From Morella rubra (taxonomy: Eukaryota; Streptophyta; Magnoliopsida; Fagales; Myricaceae): 64,000 nt of DNA. A program made the translations under genes and the position numbers. Shown here in pieces: positions 25,301 to 37,225 of this stretch. The first letter of the stretch is position 1; each line of letters begins with the position of its first letter. Where the stretch lies: NCBI GenBank assembly GCA_003952965.2, contig CM025852.1:3814416-3878415 (forward strand), written 5' to 3'. Below the pieces are notes generated by a model. It was not told the DNA's origin. It saw nothing but the letters and a program-made list of their open reading frames with translations, and ran no database searches.

Positions 25301-28300
25301 GTACTCCCAGCCCGCAGAATTCATTCTCCTTCATCTCGAAGCGGGATAGACAAACACTCCTATTTTACCTAATGCATACGTCTGCGGTGTGCATGAACAT
25401 ACATTTACGTACAATTGTCAAAAATCACTTTATTTGGTATAGTTTTGGTTGACACAGGAGATTCAACATCTTCCAGTGAGTTATAAGCATGTACTCTCTT
25501 GGCCGGCCCCGTGTTGCTTGCTTAGCTGTATATATATGTTAGGCTACCATTTCTGCATGCGGTTGCAGCTTGTTGCTTCAATATAATAATAATAATATTG
25601 GTACTCAAGACAGAAAAAACTTATGGAAGTGGTCTGAACATATTGAAAATGAACAGAGTGTTACACACGCAAGAGAGACTCTTGAGAGGCAAAATCTGCA
25701 TATATAGATGTCGTGCAATATGTGTTCTAGTTTGAAAATGTAAACTTTAGAATACTGATCATGTATATTTAATATATCATGTTGACCGAAACAATTGCTC
25801 AAAAGATAATGTCAAACAACACTTTGTGTGATAATGTTGAATAATTCTTCATACAGCGTGTACTCATATTTTTTCCAATCGTCCAGTACCATTTTATAAT
25901 GTACTCAAGGAGCAAAATGTACTGCATGCTGAAGATGAAACAAAAAGGCTAGGCAGCCTGCCTGCAGTACTGCTTAATTTCTAAGCAAGTTTCAATCGAT
26001 CCATTATATTCTCAGCATGATGATAAAAGTTTAAAAAAAAAATCCATAAATGACACTAATTAATCCCTCGTGACCTCGTCGACTCTTGGCTTAACCCCTA
26101 CGCCAAATGGTATAAAAAGGAGGAGAAGATCACGAATAGTCTAAATTTTTTGACAAAGTGTTCCGAATCGACCACACGAAACTGACTCGTGATGAAAGCA
26201 CCCTTTGCACCTAAAAAGATATCTAAAAATTAGGACCATCGATTTTGTGGAAATTTACGTACATAGTTGTGTAGGTCATCATGAGGGTAAACTGGAAGAA
26301 TTTCGTCCTTTTCCTTGTTTCTATTTCTATTCTATTTTTCTGACTATTTCGATAGTAAATAAGAGGATAAGAACAAAACAAAACAAAACACTAGTTTGAA
26401 AAGCTAGGCGTTCATGGAACTAAAGTTGGACCAAATTCATGAAGATCTGGTTCAAGTAAACGCATTTGTATTTATGTGCTTGGTTTGTAGCTCAAACGAA
26501 TGTGTTCATCCATGGGTCATGGACTCATGGGGATTGAAAAGTGAGAGGCGGAAAGGGGAAGAAGGCGTGCAAACTCGAACCAAACGTAAAGGAATCGCGC
26601 AGCAGTGCCTCTACATATAAATTTTTTTTGTCGTTTTTATCAATGTCGGCGCGGATTGCCAAAACGAAGAATTCTGGCCAAGTTCGCAACCCCTGAACTT
26701 GTGCACTATCCATTGTCTGGAAGAGGGAGTGGGTTAGGAAATAGGTAGGCTTCTAGAAGTTGTTCAAGTAGAACAGACCCCGCAGAGAGATGCCAGTTGG
26801 TCCACCATAGACCATGCAAGTCAATTGCCCACCAACTCCCATGTCGGAATCACAATTAAAATGGCCTTTTAGAACTTGCCGCTCATCAACCGTGTCCAAT
26901 TTCTTCTGCAATGATTCGATCGTAATGATACTGAAGGGAAAAGGTACAAATATCGGAGCTAGCCTTGACATTCACCAGTTCTTGATCACTTGTTTACATA
27001 AGATCATGTGCTTGTTTTTTGAGCTAATGAAAACCATTCGTCTCATTACCCAAAAATATTAAAAAAATTATATACCTATGAATTTCATGTTGCAATCACT
27101 TTGTATTAGAATACTATAAAATTTCGACATAACTGGTACAAAACCTAGCTACCTAGTACCAATGAAAGATTGCATAAGTGAGAAGAGATTCTGACATGAA
27201 TATATATGTAATAGTGGCACAGTACTGCATGATCATAATATATTAAACTCGAATCGACCTATGGAGCAATGATTCAATGCCTAAATCCATTTGCCAAAAA
27301 GCATAAGACACTGTTCAATTAATATCCATCTGGTTTTGCCTTTTTTTTTGTGTGTGTGTGTGTGCTTCTGATAAAAGAAAAAAAAAAAAGAAGCTAAATT
27401 AAGAGTAGAATGGAATTAGCTAGAAATACGACATATATTATAATCTGGAACATTCTTGAGCTCTCTTTATTTGCATAAAATTTCGTTCCTTATATATAAA
27501 TATATCTCTAATTATTGTACTGTTTGGAAGCTCTATTAGTGCATGACCCTAGCTAAGATCATGAACAGTGGATGACGTCCAACTGGTGATCTAGCTGGTG
27601 CCCCCCATTGATTCAACCGAAATGATATCTAACACTATAAAGAGTTAGCTAGTAGTGATCAAACTTCAAAGCCCGCTATTTTATGTGAAATTATTCAGTT
27701 GGCACCTAACATTTACGGCATGCATGGGACGATGCGGCTACTGCCCACAAGGTGACAAGTTACCTTGAGAGCTCCAGGCAGAATAAAAAATTAGGGCCTC
27801 TTGACAAAGGCATTCATCTAGAAACTAAAGCAACGCGAGAGAAAAAAAAATAAAAATTAATAAGTAGTTGACAAAGACGACTCACGTAGTACATATAGCA
27901 AGTCGTTTTCGGATTGCTCAATGGGATACCATGTTATCATATAACTTTCTTTTTTGCTGTAAAGTAACTCATGAGGGTTACTTCATTACAGCTGGTATGA
28001 AGAACCGCAAAGTCTATTTTAGTCTCCATTTTTCTTAACACGGCCACTAGCTTATTCCATACGTTCTTCCTGGCCCTGGTTAACACTGATCTCGTGAAGA
28101 CCAACGAGAAACTCGTATGGAGATAGACATTTCTGACAAGGAGTCTTTGGTCTGACTGACCCAATTACTTTCGGGTCTCATCACTACACCAATATGTGGT
28201 GCACAATTAATGGAAGCATGTCATTGTCATGAGGTCGGCTATTCCCAGTTCTCATCCGTACGTAAGAATTCTGTGTTCTATTTGTGCTGGAGTATATAAA

Positions 28301-31300
28301 TAAATTATATAAATATCTTACTAACCCTAACTTTTAAAATCATCCCAGCTCAGAATATTTATAATTGTATTTAAGTTGTTGATTATTATAAAGGAAAATA
28401 GCAAAATGATTGCAGCAGAGATCTAGAGGAACGATGTATAATATTGAGCAGCAAAACATGATCAACGAATTAATGCTCATCTTATCGAATTAATCATTTA
28501 CCTTTGTTCAAAAGCAATTTATTGATACCAAAGAACAGACTAATTACTGAAAGAACTGTATTTATAGATAGGTGTGAGTTTGAATATTCCTACGATCGAT
28601 ACTAAACAAATTTAATTTGGCTTTCTTAAAATCAAGGTAATAAGGAGGATTTCTTTGGTGATTTAACCTTCTTCTTTTTTTAACTAGTGATGATCTGTTT
28701 CGTGACTAAACTAGCTTGAAGGATCTGAGGTCAAGAATATATATAGCAAGTTACAATGGAAATTAAGACTTGAAAAAGCATTAATATTGGGAGAAAGAGG
28801 AAGCTGCTGGCTCTTGTAGAAATATCATACCAACTGGAACTAAGCCATCAATGGTCCATGTCAACTGGCTCGTCCATTTCTCACCCGTTACGGCGCCCCA
28901 CATCTTTGTTTTCCGAAGGGTGGGTTGGTAGAGTTAGCTCTAACCATATGCAAAAATGCCTAACTTGACCAAAGCTTTCTTGCTTCGTGACGCAAAGGGA
29001 CACACTAGCATGAATGCCATTAATCCCCCCCCTTGTTGTTTCTACAAAATAAATGCTAATGAAAATCAAAGCGTGCGTTTTCTTAAGGGGATGAGTTACT
29101 GATGAGTAGGTGAAGACTTTGAATTGTTCAGTCCGTCCCAAAAAAGGCGACCCATTTCGTGGTTTATAAAGACTATAATTGCAAAAGCAACCCATTTCTT
29201 GGTTCGTATAGACCGCAGTCGATAATTAATCCACGTGGAAAGAAAAAGATCATCCAAATGTTCCATTCAAGATTTTTCCCTTTGGATATTTTTCGTACCA
29301 TCCCCAATATGTTATATAAACAATACATACTAATACTATACAGAAAAGGATGACGATGCATCCCCCCTAGTCCCTATATATCCATCGTTTATGATGCGCA
29401 TGATTTGACATGATCACGTATCACTGTATCAGTCTCCGAGCTAGGTATTATTTCTAGGCTGGCGACCAACGCTCAATTGCAGTAAATGGGCTAATGGGCC
29501 AATAGCAAATGCAACTCATAATAACCTAAACTTCAGGCCCACTCTTACTTTTTGGGCTTCATGCTCCGAAGCCCACTAATCTTGCTTTTATGGACCACAA
29601 AAAGTCATACAGGTATGAGATGTTTGTTCTGGTGCTATTGCTATCTTTTCTTGGCCCAATGTTCTGTTCTGTTCTGGTGCTCATGCTCCGAAGCCCACTA
29701 ATCTGTTCTGGTTTCGGTCGATATTTGTGGTGTCAAAGTCTTGACAAACAATTATAGCAAAAGTCGTATTTAGGGCAAGATCATTAAAGGCGATGACACT
29801 GATTGGACCGTCCCTGGACTCCAACAGTTCACGCGGTTGACTCTACGTTCAACGTGTACCGTTAATTTCTGAATTTGGCGGTCAATAATATCTTGGAGGT
29901 GTCCACCAGACCCGATTTTAGTCCGCATTTACATGTAGCATATGTGGCCGCGTGTTCTTGTTTGTGTTATAAAATTCAATATTTAAATCCGTGTCATAAG
30001 GTACGTAGCTTTCGATTCAAGAAATTTCTTGCCTCGTTTTGGAAGATTTCTTGACAGCCGATCCAGTTTACAGATCTTTCGATTTTTTTTTTTTCAATTA
30101 TTTTAATTTCTTTTATTCCATATTAATTTGTTAACTAATAGATTTCACCATATGATCCACGTAATAAGAAACAATTGTATGAAAGAAACTTACATTAGCA
30201 ATGTCATTATAATATTTATTTTTTTGTCAAGTTTTTCTTCCAAAAGTTAATGATGTTATGTATAGACCGTTCAATAGACCGTTCAGAGCTCCTTTGAATT
30301 CCAACGACTGCCAAAGAATGGTGCACATGGACACGAGTTATTTTCTCCTTTGCATTCCAGCCACGAGGGGAAAGAGGGTTGGTGTCACATGGAGAAAAGG
30401 ACAAAATTACTTTCACTATCCGCCACGGGAGGGTCGTCGGGGAGCATGCATCTGCTCCCAGTAAAATTTCAAAGGAAAATGGAGAGCTGCAATTGTAAAC
30501 CAATAAGAATTGTAAACCAATTTCGGAGTGTAAAAAGCAAGATTTTCGAATCTTCAGCAATCTATTTTTTAATTGCAAATATTATTAATTTTTAAGCTTC
30601 TTCACTTTTCTTTTCTTTTCCCCCGTCCTTTCATCACTAGTTCTCTACCTATAGGTTCTATGTGAGTTTGATGTTGTGAAAGAGAACCTATAGGTGCATG
30701 AGAAAACAAGTCTGGCTGTTAAAAATAATTATCTTCATGATGACTTATCTATTTTAAACTCTAACTTTTTCTTTTGATTGATTAGCTAGCTTTTATTATA
30801 ATTAAAATCTAATATTTTGAAACTGTTTTTTTTATATATATATCTTACTTGACTTTTTTAGGGAAAAAAATCTCTGAAAAGCTTCTTATCTACGAATTTT
30901 CTTCCTTTTCTGAAACGACTATTTCTTTGTTATCCAAATCAATCCTAGCAACTGTTTTGTGAAACCAACAGTCACCCACCTTTTCAAGTTTATCACAAGT
31001 GCATAGCATATATATATATATATTCTGAAAATGACATATAACAAACAAAAGGGAAATAAAAGAAACCTAAACAAGAGGAAAAGGGGGAAATTAAGCGAGA
31101 AAGAGAACTGAATGTTAAGAGGGGCGTGTTTGTCAAGCAGTTCTAGTGGTCTGGAGACAGATCATGCCGAACCACTGTTGGGAACACTTAACTTGTCTTC
31201 TCATACAGAGCCTACCCGTATTCGGATTCAATTCTAAGCGTGAGACCCTAATATGTTATAATAAACGGATCTCATTCAACCACTGAATTAATGAGATATA

Positions 31301-31390
31301 TTGTCAATTCACATTGAATGAGTTAACGAATTAATTAAGAGTCCAATCGCTCTAAGCTAGCACATTAAGGGTTCAATAGCTCTATTTTTT
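22330..31390. other. Long gene-poor intergenic region upstream of RBOHF
   Basis: The first kilobase probably carries the RBOHF promoter. Beyond it I see no gene with family resemblance or plausible splicing. Frames at about 23982-24413 (+), 26756-26971 (-) and 30216-30578 (-) were inspected and not accepted as genes. Simple repeats include (TA)n at about 25033-25064 and (GT)n at about 27350-27364. Short direct repeats occur at 29558-29583 and 29679-29704 (catgctccgaagcccactaa). Confidence 0.5.
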
Positions 31391-31392
31391 AT

Positions 31393-31696
31393 GAGGAAAA
31401 AGTCATCTTACGTCTCGAAATTATCAAAGTAATCTTAAACATAAATCACAATTACCACTTTTGACACATTAACTAAGCCATAGAACTAAATTGAGTCCTA
31501 AAAAAATATCCAACCATTAAAATCATATCACGTGCATTATAAATGAGTCATGTGACATAGTTTTGAGCATGAAATTTTATTTCAAAGCACAAATTGATTG
31601 AATTAAAAATTTAAGAGCTCAATGTATCAAAGATGGTAATTAAAACTCTTGCTTGATATTACTTTGATAGTTTTGGAGCGCAAACTGTTTTTTTCT
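31393..31696. mobile_element. MITE, copy 1 of a family
   Basis: The left end (gaaattatcaaagtaat) and right end (attactttgatagtttt) are inverted matches. The interior contains acttttgacacatta, aaaatcatatcacgtgc and agtcatgtgacat phrases, which recur in the element at 32624-32908. The size of about 300 bp and lack of coding sequence fit a miniature inverted-repeat element. Ends are approximate and the superfamily is not determined. Confidence 0.55.
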
Positions 31697-32623
31697 CTTT
31701 TTTATTCTGTCTTTTCTTTTCTTCTCTTTAGATACTGGATCTGAGCTGTTGATATAATTCATTAATGTGGTAGCTAAATAAGTTATTAAGACATTTTAGC
31801 ATTTTACTCTTAAAGACTGAATTAGAAACCAACGTAACTAACTCAACCCACAAGCTCTTCAATCCAATTTCTCCAAGTCGAAATCCAACCCGATCACAAA
31901 TGTCAACCATCAAACACCTCCGGACTCAAAACATTAGACATAGTCCTCCTTTCAAATTTTGAGCTCTTGTTTAATTTCCAGGAACAAAAAAAAAACAGAT
32001 GTTTTTTCAATGGGCCTAATCGATTATCACTCCGTGGATTGAAATTTTAGAATAATAAAAAAATTAAAAAAGGTGGGTAGAGAAGTGATTAACCGCGGGC
32101 TTATTCAATTGTTTTTTTTACTTTTTCACCTCCTCTAATGGAATCTGTTCTTCTTTTCGAACATGCATTATTAGCATTGATAACCAAATACGTCGACAAA
32201 GAGGCCGATAAACAAGTGTTTCTCTCACTCTCTCTCTCTACTGTTGAGTATACTTCAGACGGAGGAGACTGTTCCTGATCATACCTTTATCTTGATGTGA
32301 TCGTCTAATCTAATTGCGCCAATGGTCGCCGGTCGGTCTGTCCATTTTGGATGATGTTTGTCTTACATGGAAGAAAGAAATACGTGTTTAAGGAGAAAAT
32401 TGATGACGTCTGATAATGATCAGGCTGCGATCTTGGCTCTATATTTTATGACAAAAGTAAGTCCGACCGCCTAGAGATTTTTTTGTTTTACGTTCCTTTA
32501 AATTAATCTAATGCACTAAGTATCTCTTAAGAAGATTTTATGAGCATTAGAAATATAAATTAAAGTCGATAAATGTACATCTTTGTATCAATTTAAATTT
32601 TTGAGATAATTAATTTAAGAGGA

Positions 32624-32908
32624 AACATCACTTTGAGTCCTCTAACTATCAATGCAATTTTATATAGAGGTTTAAACTATCATTTTTGACACATTGAGCC
32701 TCCAATTTACCAAATTTCATTAATTTGCGTCCCCAAAAAAGATCAAAGGATCAAACTCGTGCCACGTGTGTTGTGAATGAGCTGTGTGACACGATTTTGA
32801 CATTCAGATTTTATTTCAGGGAGCAATTTGATTCATTGTGGAAGTTAAAGATCTATATGTGTCAAAATTAATAGTTTAGAGTGCTCAAAGTAAATTTTTC
32901 CTTTCATT
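32624..32908. mobile_element. MITE, copy 2 of the same family
   Basis: The left end begins catcactttgagtcctcta and the right end finishes tagagtgctcaaagtaaat, so the termini are inverted matches. Internal phrases (tttttgacacattgag, ctcgtgccacgtgtgttg, gagctgtgtgacac) parallel those of the copy 1.2 kb to the left in the same orientation, though the two have diverged considerably. Confidence 0.6.
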
Positions 32909-32909
32909 T

Positions 32910-34300
32910 AATTTTAATCATAATAATGCTTTTAAAATTTTTCTCTCATTTTTTTTTATGGGGACAAGATCATTCCCCTTTAAATATTATTTTCCTCCAT
33001 CTTTCAACCTAAAGGCCCCAAAATCGAAAATTGGATGCAGTTTTTTTGTAGAAAATTTTGTTAGACACATGCATGGCATCTGACAAGCTATATATCGAAT
33101 CTCTCAGCTACTTTGACATATATATCTACTGTTATTTGTCCATTTTTTATCTGCTCTTTAGGAAGAAGGGTTCTTTCTCGTGACCCTACTTTAACCATAT
33201 TTTGAGAGATAATTAGACATATTAGACGTTTGAAATATTTTATATTTAGTATAAATATCTTTTGAAATAGTATATATTCATATTGTAGTCATGAAGAATA
33301 ACATCCTTATAAGTTGGACATGTGATTAAAATAAGTATATTAATTCTTTGCCTTTCTCTCATCATGCCTAACTACAATTAAAGGTCCTTGTTTGAGAAGA
33401 TCTTTCATTAGTTATGATTAGCTTACGAGCATTGTGAAATTTACTGTATCACTTACTTTCTTCTCTTCTTAGATTTCACCATCTTTACTCTTCCTTGACT
33501 TATTATTTCTCTCTTTTTGGACATGACTTTTTTCTTTTGAGCACAAGTTAGGTTTGGATTTGTTTATTGGAAGTTACATACATTAATGGAATATATTCTT
33601 AAAGCCAATGATCTACCCAAAACCTCTACGTGTGATGTACGTGTCAATTTTCCAACGGTCATAATTGTATTTGAATTCAAAATTAATTGAATGATTAATT
33701 TAATCCCATCTTAATAGTGTCTCTTGAAAACCATCAATGGTTACTTAATTAGGAAAGCTTGACCCTTTAAGAATTTCAGATAGCGAAATGGATTCTGATC
33801 CCGATGATAGACATGAGTCTATGAGCCACGGACTTTGCATCAGTACAAGGGGAAAATATAATAATTTTAAGCATCAAAACACCCAAGTTAGTCTCCCCAA
33901 ATTGGTCTACTATATATATAGCACACTAGATATATATTGAAAGGCCAGTTACATAAGGCTACGTGTTGCTGAAGGTTCCAGCAAAAAATCTCTTGGGAGC
34001 CAATCATAGTTTGCGAAGTGTACGTCGTTCGATAGTGCTTAGCAAGAATACAAAGGAAAAAAGAAGGGACTAGTCTCGTTGAATGGACCCCAATAAAGTT
34101 CTTCACATAGCAAATCAAAATCAGTCACGTATCCTATGAATACTACTTTAATATTAATTCCAATTTGATAATTAGATTCTCTTCTATATTAATTAATATA
34201 AGCTTGTAAATGCATCTAGTTAGGGTATAGCGAATCGCGCGAAGTATTTAAGCATGTCGCCTTTATACGAACCAAAATTAGAAAAGCCAGTCGAGCAATC
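32910..34300. other. Intergenic DNA upstream of the LURP-one-related gene
   Basis: No gene recognised. The right end is the presumed promoter of the next gene. Confidence 0.5.
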
Positions 34301-34307
34301 TTGGGGT

Positions 34308-34315
34308 TATAAATA
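34308..34315 (+). promoter_or_regulatory. TATA box of the LURP-one-related gene
   Basis: TATAAATA lies 84 bp before the ATG and is followed by a CT-rich initiator-like stretch. It implies a 5' UTR of about 50 nt. Position and motif are seen; function is inferred. Confidence 0.6.
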
Positions 34316-34391
34316 TATGCGCCCTCAATCTCTCTCTGTAAGCTTCAAAAGAACGAAAGAGATCAGACAGAAAAATTAAGGGGAAGAGATC

Positions 34392-35398
34392 ATGAAATTG
34401 TTTCATTTCTTGAAGCTAATGTCAAGTACAGTTTATGAAGAGTGTCGCGAGCAGAAGCATAAGACTGATCAAGGTGGGCCGTGCACGTCTCTCACAGTGT
34501 GGAGAAAGTCGCTTCTGATGAGTTGCAATGGTTTTACGGTGATCGATTCTAATGGAAACCTGGTCTATAGGGTCGACAATTATGGCGGACGTCCGGAGGA
34601 AGTTACTCTCATGGATGGTTCTGGAACACCCCTCCTCACAGTGCGCCGTCGGAAGGTGAATAACATTAATTCCCTCTTAAGCTTATGTCCCCATGGTATA
34701 TATATATTGACACAGATCTGTCTACCTAGAGACCACCGCCACCACCGTGGGCGGTGGTGGAGTGATCCCATCACTGTTACGTGCTCTGATGGATATAGTT
34801 AGGCCTTGAGTTTGATTGCTTGAACGCAGTATTATCTTGATTATGCAAGACTATTCCCACCCTTCTTGCCCCAGAACGAAAGAAGAGACTGTTGATCTTG
34901 CTTTTATATGTATATATTATATTCATATATAATCAAAAACTGATCAGTTGAGTTCCTCCGGCTTCAGCTTGGAGTAATGACGAGGCTGATATTGATTATG
35001 ATTGACAGGCGCTTACAGTAGCAGATAGCTGGCTTGTATATGAAGGGGAAGAAGGAGGGCGAGGGCGCCGTTGCAGAACAAGTAAATCATTAAAGAAGCC
35101 ACTTTGCTCCCTGAGGAAGCACATCAACATCTTACATGCCAATCTAAACGTACTTGCATATGTATTTCGCGAGACCTCGGATAAACGACATGCTTACGTG
35201 ATCGAAGGTTCGTACACCCACAGATCATGCAAAGTGTTAGATGAGTCGAGGACGGTTGTGGCCGAGATCAAGAGGAAGGAAGACATTAAAGGAGGGGTAT
35301 CTTTTGGGCTTGAGGTTTTTCTCTTGCTGGTACAGCCAGGGTTTGATCCTGGATTCGCCATGGCATTAGTTTTATTATTGGATCAAATGTTTTCCTAG
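34392..35398 (+). CDS. LURP-one-related (LOR) protein, Tubby-C-like fold
   Basis: Two exons, 34392-34655 and 35009-35398, joined at AAG|GTGAAT ... ACAG|GCG in phase 0, give a 217-aa protein. The LOR hallmarks are in order: SLTVWRKSLLMSCNGFTVID (residues about 34-53), LVYRVDNY, VTLMDGSGTPLL, then ADSWLVYEG, the HINILHANLNVLAYV stretch, YVIEGSYTHRSCKV, and the C-terminal GFDPGFAMALVLLLDQMFS. Length matches the family. These proteins share a fold with Tubby C-terminal domains and phospholipid scramblases. The founding member LURP1 is needed for defence against an oomycete in Arabidopsis, but most relatives have no known function. A Gly/Arg-rich insert (EGEEGGRGRRCRTSK) after the SWLVYE strand is larger than in many relatives. 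Confidence 0.93.
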
Positions 35399-35399
35399 A

Positions 35400-36580
35400 T
35401 TGTAAAGCATTTGAGTATTTGCGTAATTTTGTATTAAACTAAGTCTAAATTGAGTTTTATAAGAAGATTAGTATGATTCTCGAGTTCTTACGAGATTGCA
35501 TACTAGATGAAGATAGGCACTTAAAGTATTGATGAGACTGTATCACTTGGAAATCTTTAAATATTGTCATACTCGAGCTCTAGGATGTAGAAGCGTCATA
35601 ATATTTCCTATATGTCTGTTGACGTAGGAAAAAATACCTTCTATGTAATTGAGGTCATCTATTGTTTAAAAGAGAGAAACACCTTGAAGATTTCAAAATC
35701 TAAATTACTAACTTTTTCTCTCGTTCAATCACCTTGAAACCAACCTTCAAAGTTTAAAAAAATTTGGTTGTAGGAATTCCAATGTTAAACCGCACAAACG
35801 AAGATCCAAGTAGGGTTATTCCAATTATTATATCGGATTATCAAAGTCAACAAAGGGTTTATTAGTGTTTGAATCATTGTTTGTGAAGTTTTTATTCTCA
35901 GTACATTTCAAGTGGAGATTGATAACATTTCTTTTAAAGATTGCTTGTTTAAAAGTTTGCATTTTTCTTGTTGTTTATTTTTTCATTGTTTATTTTGTTG
36001 ATTTAGTTTGTCGTTGTCCTGATTTAAATTTTATAAATTTTTAACGTGTTCTAAAACTATGGTCAAAAGTTTTAAAAGAAGAAAAAACACATATTGACTC
36101 CCTAAGTGTCTTTGACTCCACACGGTTGATTTTTCATCAATTTTCATCAATTTTGTCCAAGTGTCTTTGAGTCTACACTGTTGATTTTTCATCAATTTTG
36201 CGTTAATTGTATATATTCGGCCCGGATGCTCGGCTTGTGCCTAAATAAAACAATTTATAGTTCCTAAAGCCAGATATAAATTCCTCTCTATGTACCTCGT
36301 GACTGAGTTCTTAAGAGGTGACGATATTGGAGCTTAAGGTTCCGCGAGGACAACGAAAATATGAAAAGTTTGCTAACGGAATTTCAGATAAAGAAAATGA
36401 TCTAGTGCTATTTATTTTACAGGAAAAAGAAATCTGAAAAATAAGAAACGGAATCAGTTCTCGCTACAATTCATAGAATCCTACGCCTTTAGCCCCCGCA
36501 TCAGGTTCTGGTTCTATCCAACATGCCACGTGGCGTTCAGCTGTTCTTGAAAAACAATATGCTACGGACCTGATTGGAAA
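35400..36580. other. Intergenic DNA between the LOR gene and tRNA-Ala
   Basis: No gene seen. It includes an imperfect tandem duplication at about 36105-36200, with the phrase aagtgtctttga followed by gttgatttttcatcaatttt twice. Confidence 0.5.
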
Positions 36581-36581
36581 A
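36578..36581 (-). terminator. Pol III TTTT terminator of tRNA-Ala
   Basis: Four T residues on the minus strand start three bases after the mature 3' end of the tRNA. This is the minimum usual length for Pol III termination in plants. Confidence 0.6.
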
Positions 36582-36583
36582 CG

Positions 36584-36656
36584 TGGAGATGCGGGGTATC
36601 GATCCCTGTACCTCTCGCATGCTAAGCGAGCGCTCTACCATCTGAGCTACATCCCC
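36584..36656 (-). tRNA. tRNA-Ala (anticodon AGC)
   Basis: 73-nt cloverleaf on the minus strand. The acceptor stem GGGGATG pairs with CATCTCC and has the G3:U70 wobble that defines alanine tRNAs. The D arm is GCTCAGATGGTAGAGC and the anticodon stem is CTCGC/GCGAG with loop TTAGCAT (anticodon AGC). The T arm is CAGGG-ATCGATA-CCCCG and the discriminator base is A. There is no intron and no encoded CCA, as expected for a nuclear gene. A TTTT Pol III stop follows within a few bases (36578-36581). The second pair of the T stem is A-C instead of the usual G-C, the only departure from the plant consensus. Confidence 0.95.
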
Positions 36657-36659
36657 GAC

Positions 36660-37220
36660 ATAAAGTGTTATGGTTGAAATTTTAGTATTCGTAGTGTTTT
36701 TATTACTGTTTTTGTAATAGAATAGGCAATTTCATTTCAGCATCCGATTCTTGGGGAAAAACAAGAAAAGGTTAAGTACACTGTTTTTCGAACAAATGAG
36801 ACATTCCTTTTGGGCTACATCCAGTGCGAATTATTGATCAGAGCCCGTATTGGGAGATGTTAAGAAAATCATTTTTGCAAGTTGGTATTCGGGTAGCGAA
36901 GTTTCAGCAGGTTGAAAAGATGATACAGCGACCGATACGAAGCATTTTGAGACAGAGAGACCTAAATTTCTATTAACTCATGAAATGCTACTACAGAATG
37001 GGGGAAAAGAATCCCTGCTTTGTGTACAACTTTTTAACTGTTACAACATTGGACCCCCCATTCACCCTTCAAAGGTGAATTCTTACAACAAATGCCATTC
37101 CAATCCCTTTCCACGTACACCTGAATATATACAAACCAATTGGTTTGGCCAAACACAAAGCAGTGTAAGAGACAACCGCAATGATTGTCAGAAGGAATAA
37201 AGCTTCTGTACAAAAGCAGT
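36660..37220. other. Intergenic DNA and presumed 3' UTR of the unknown gene
   Basis: No gene seen. The right part probably includes the 3' UTR of the minus-strand gene that ends at 37226. Confidence 0.45.
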
Positions 37221-37225
37221 ATTGA

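Noticed and set aside
27956..27996. Imperfect hairpin around gttacttcattacagc
   Set aside because: Stem is interrupted by mismatches and a bulge; too weak to call a structured RNA or MITE.
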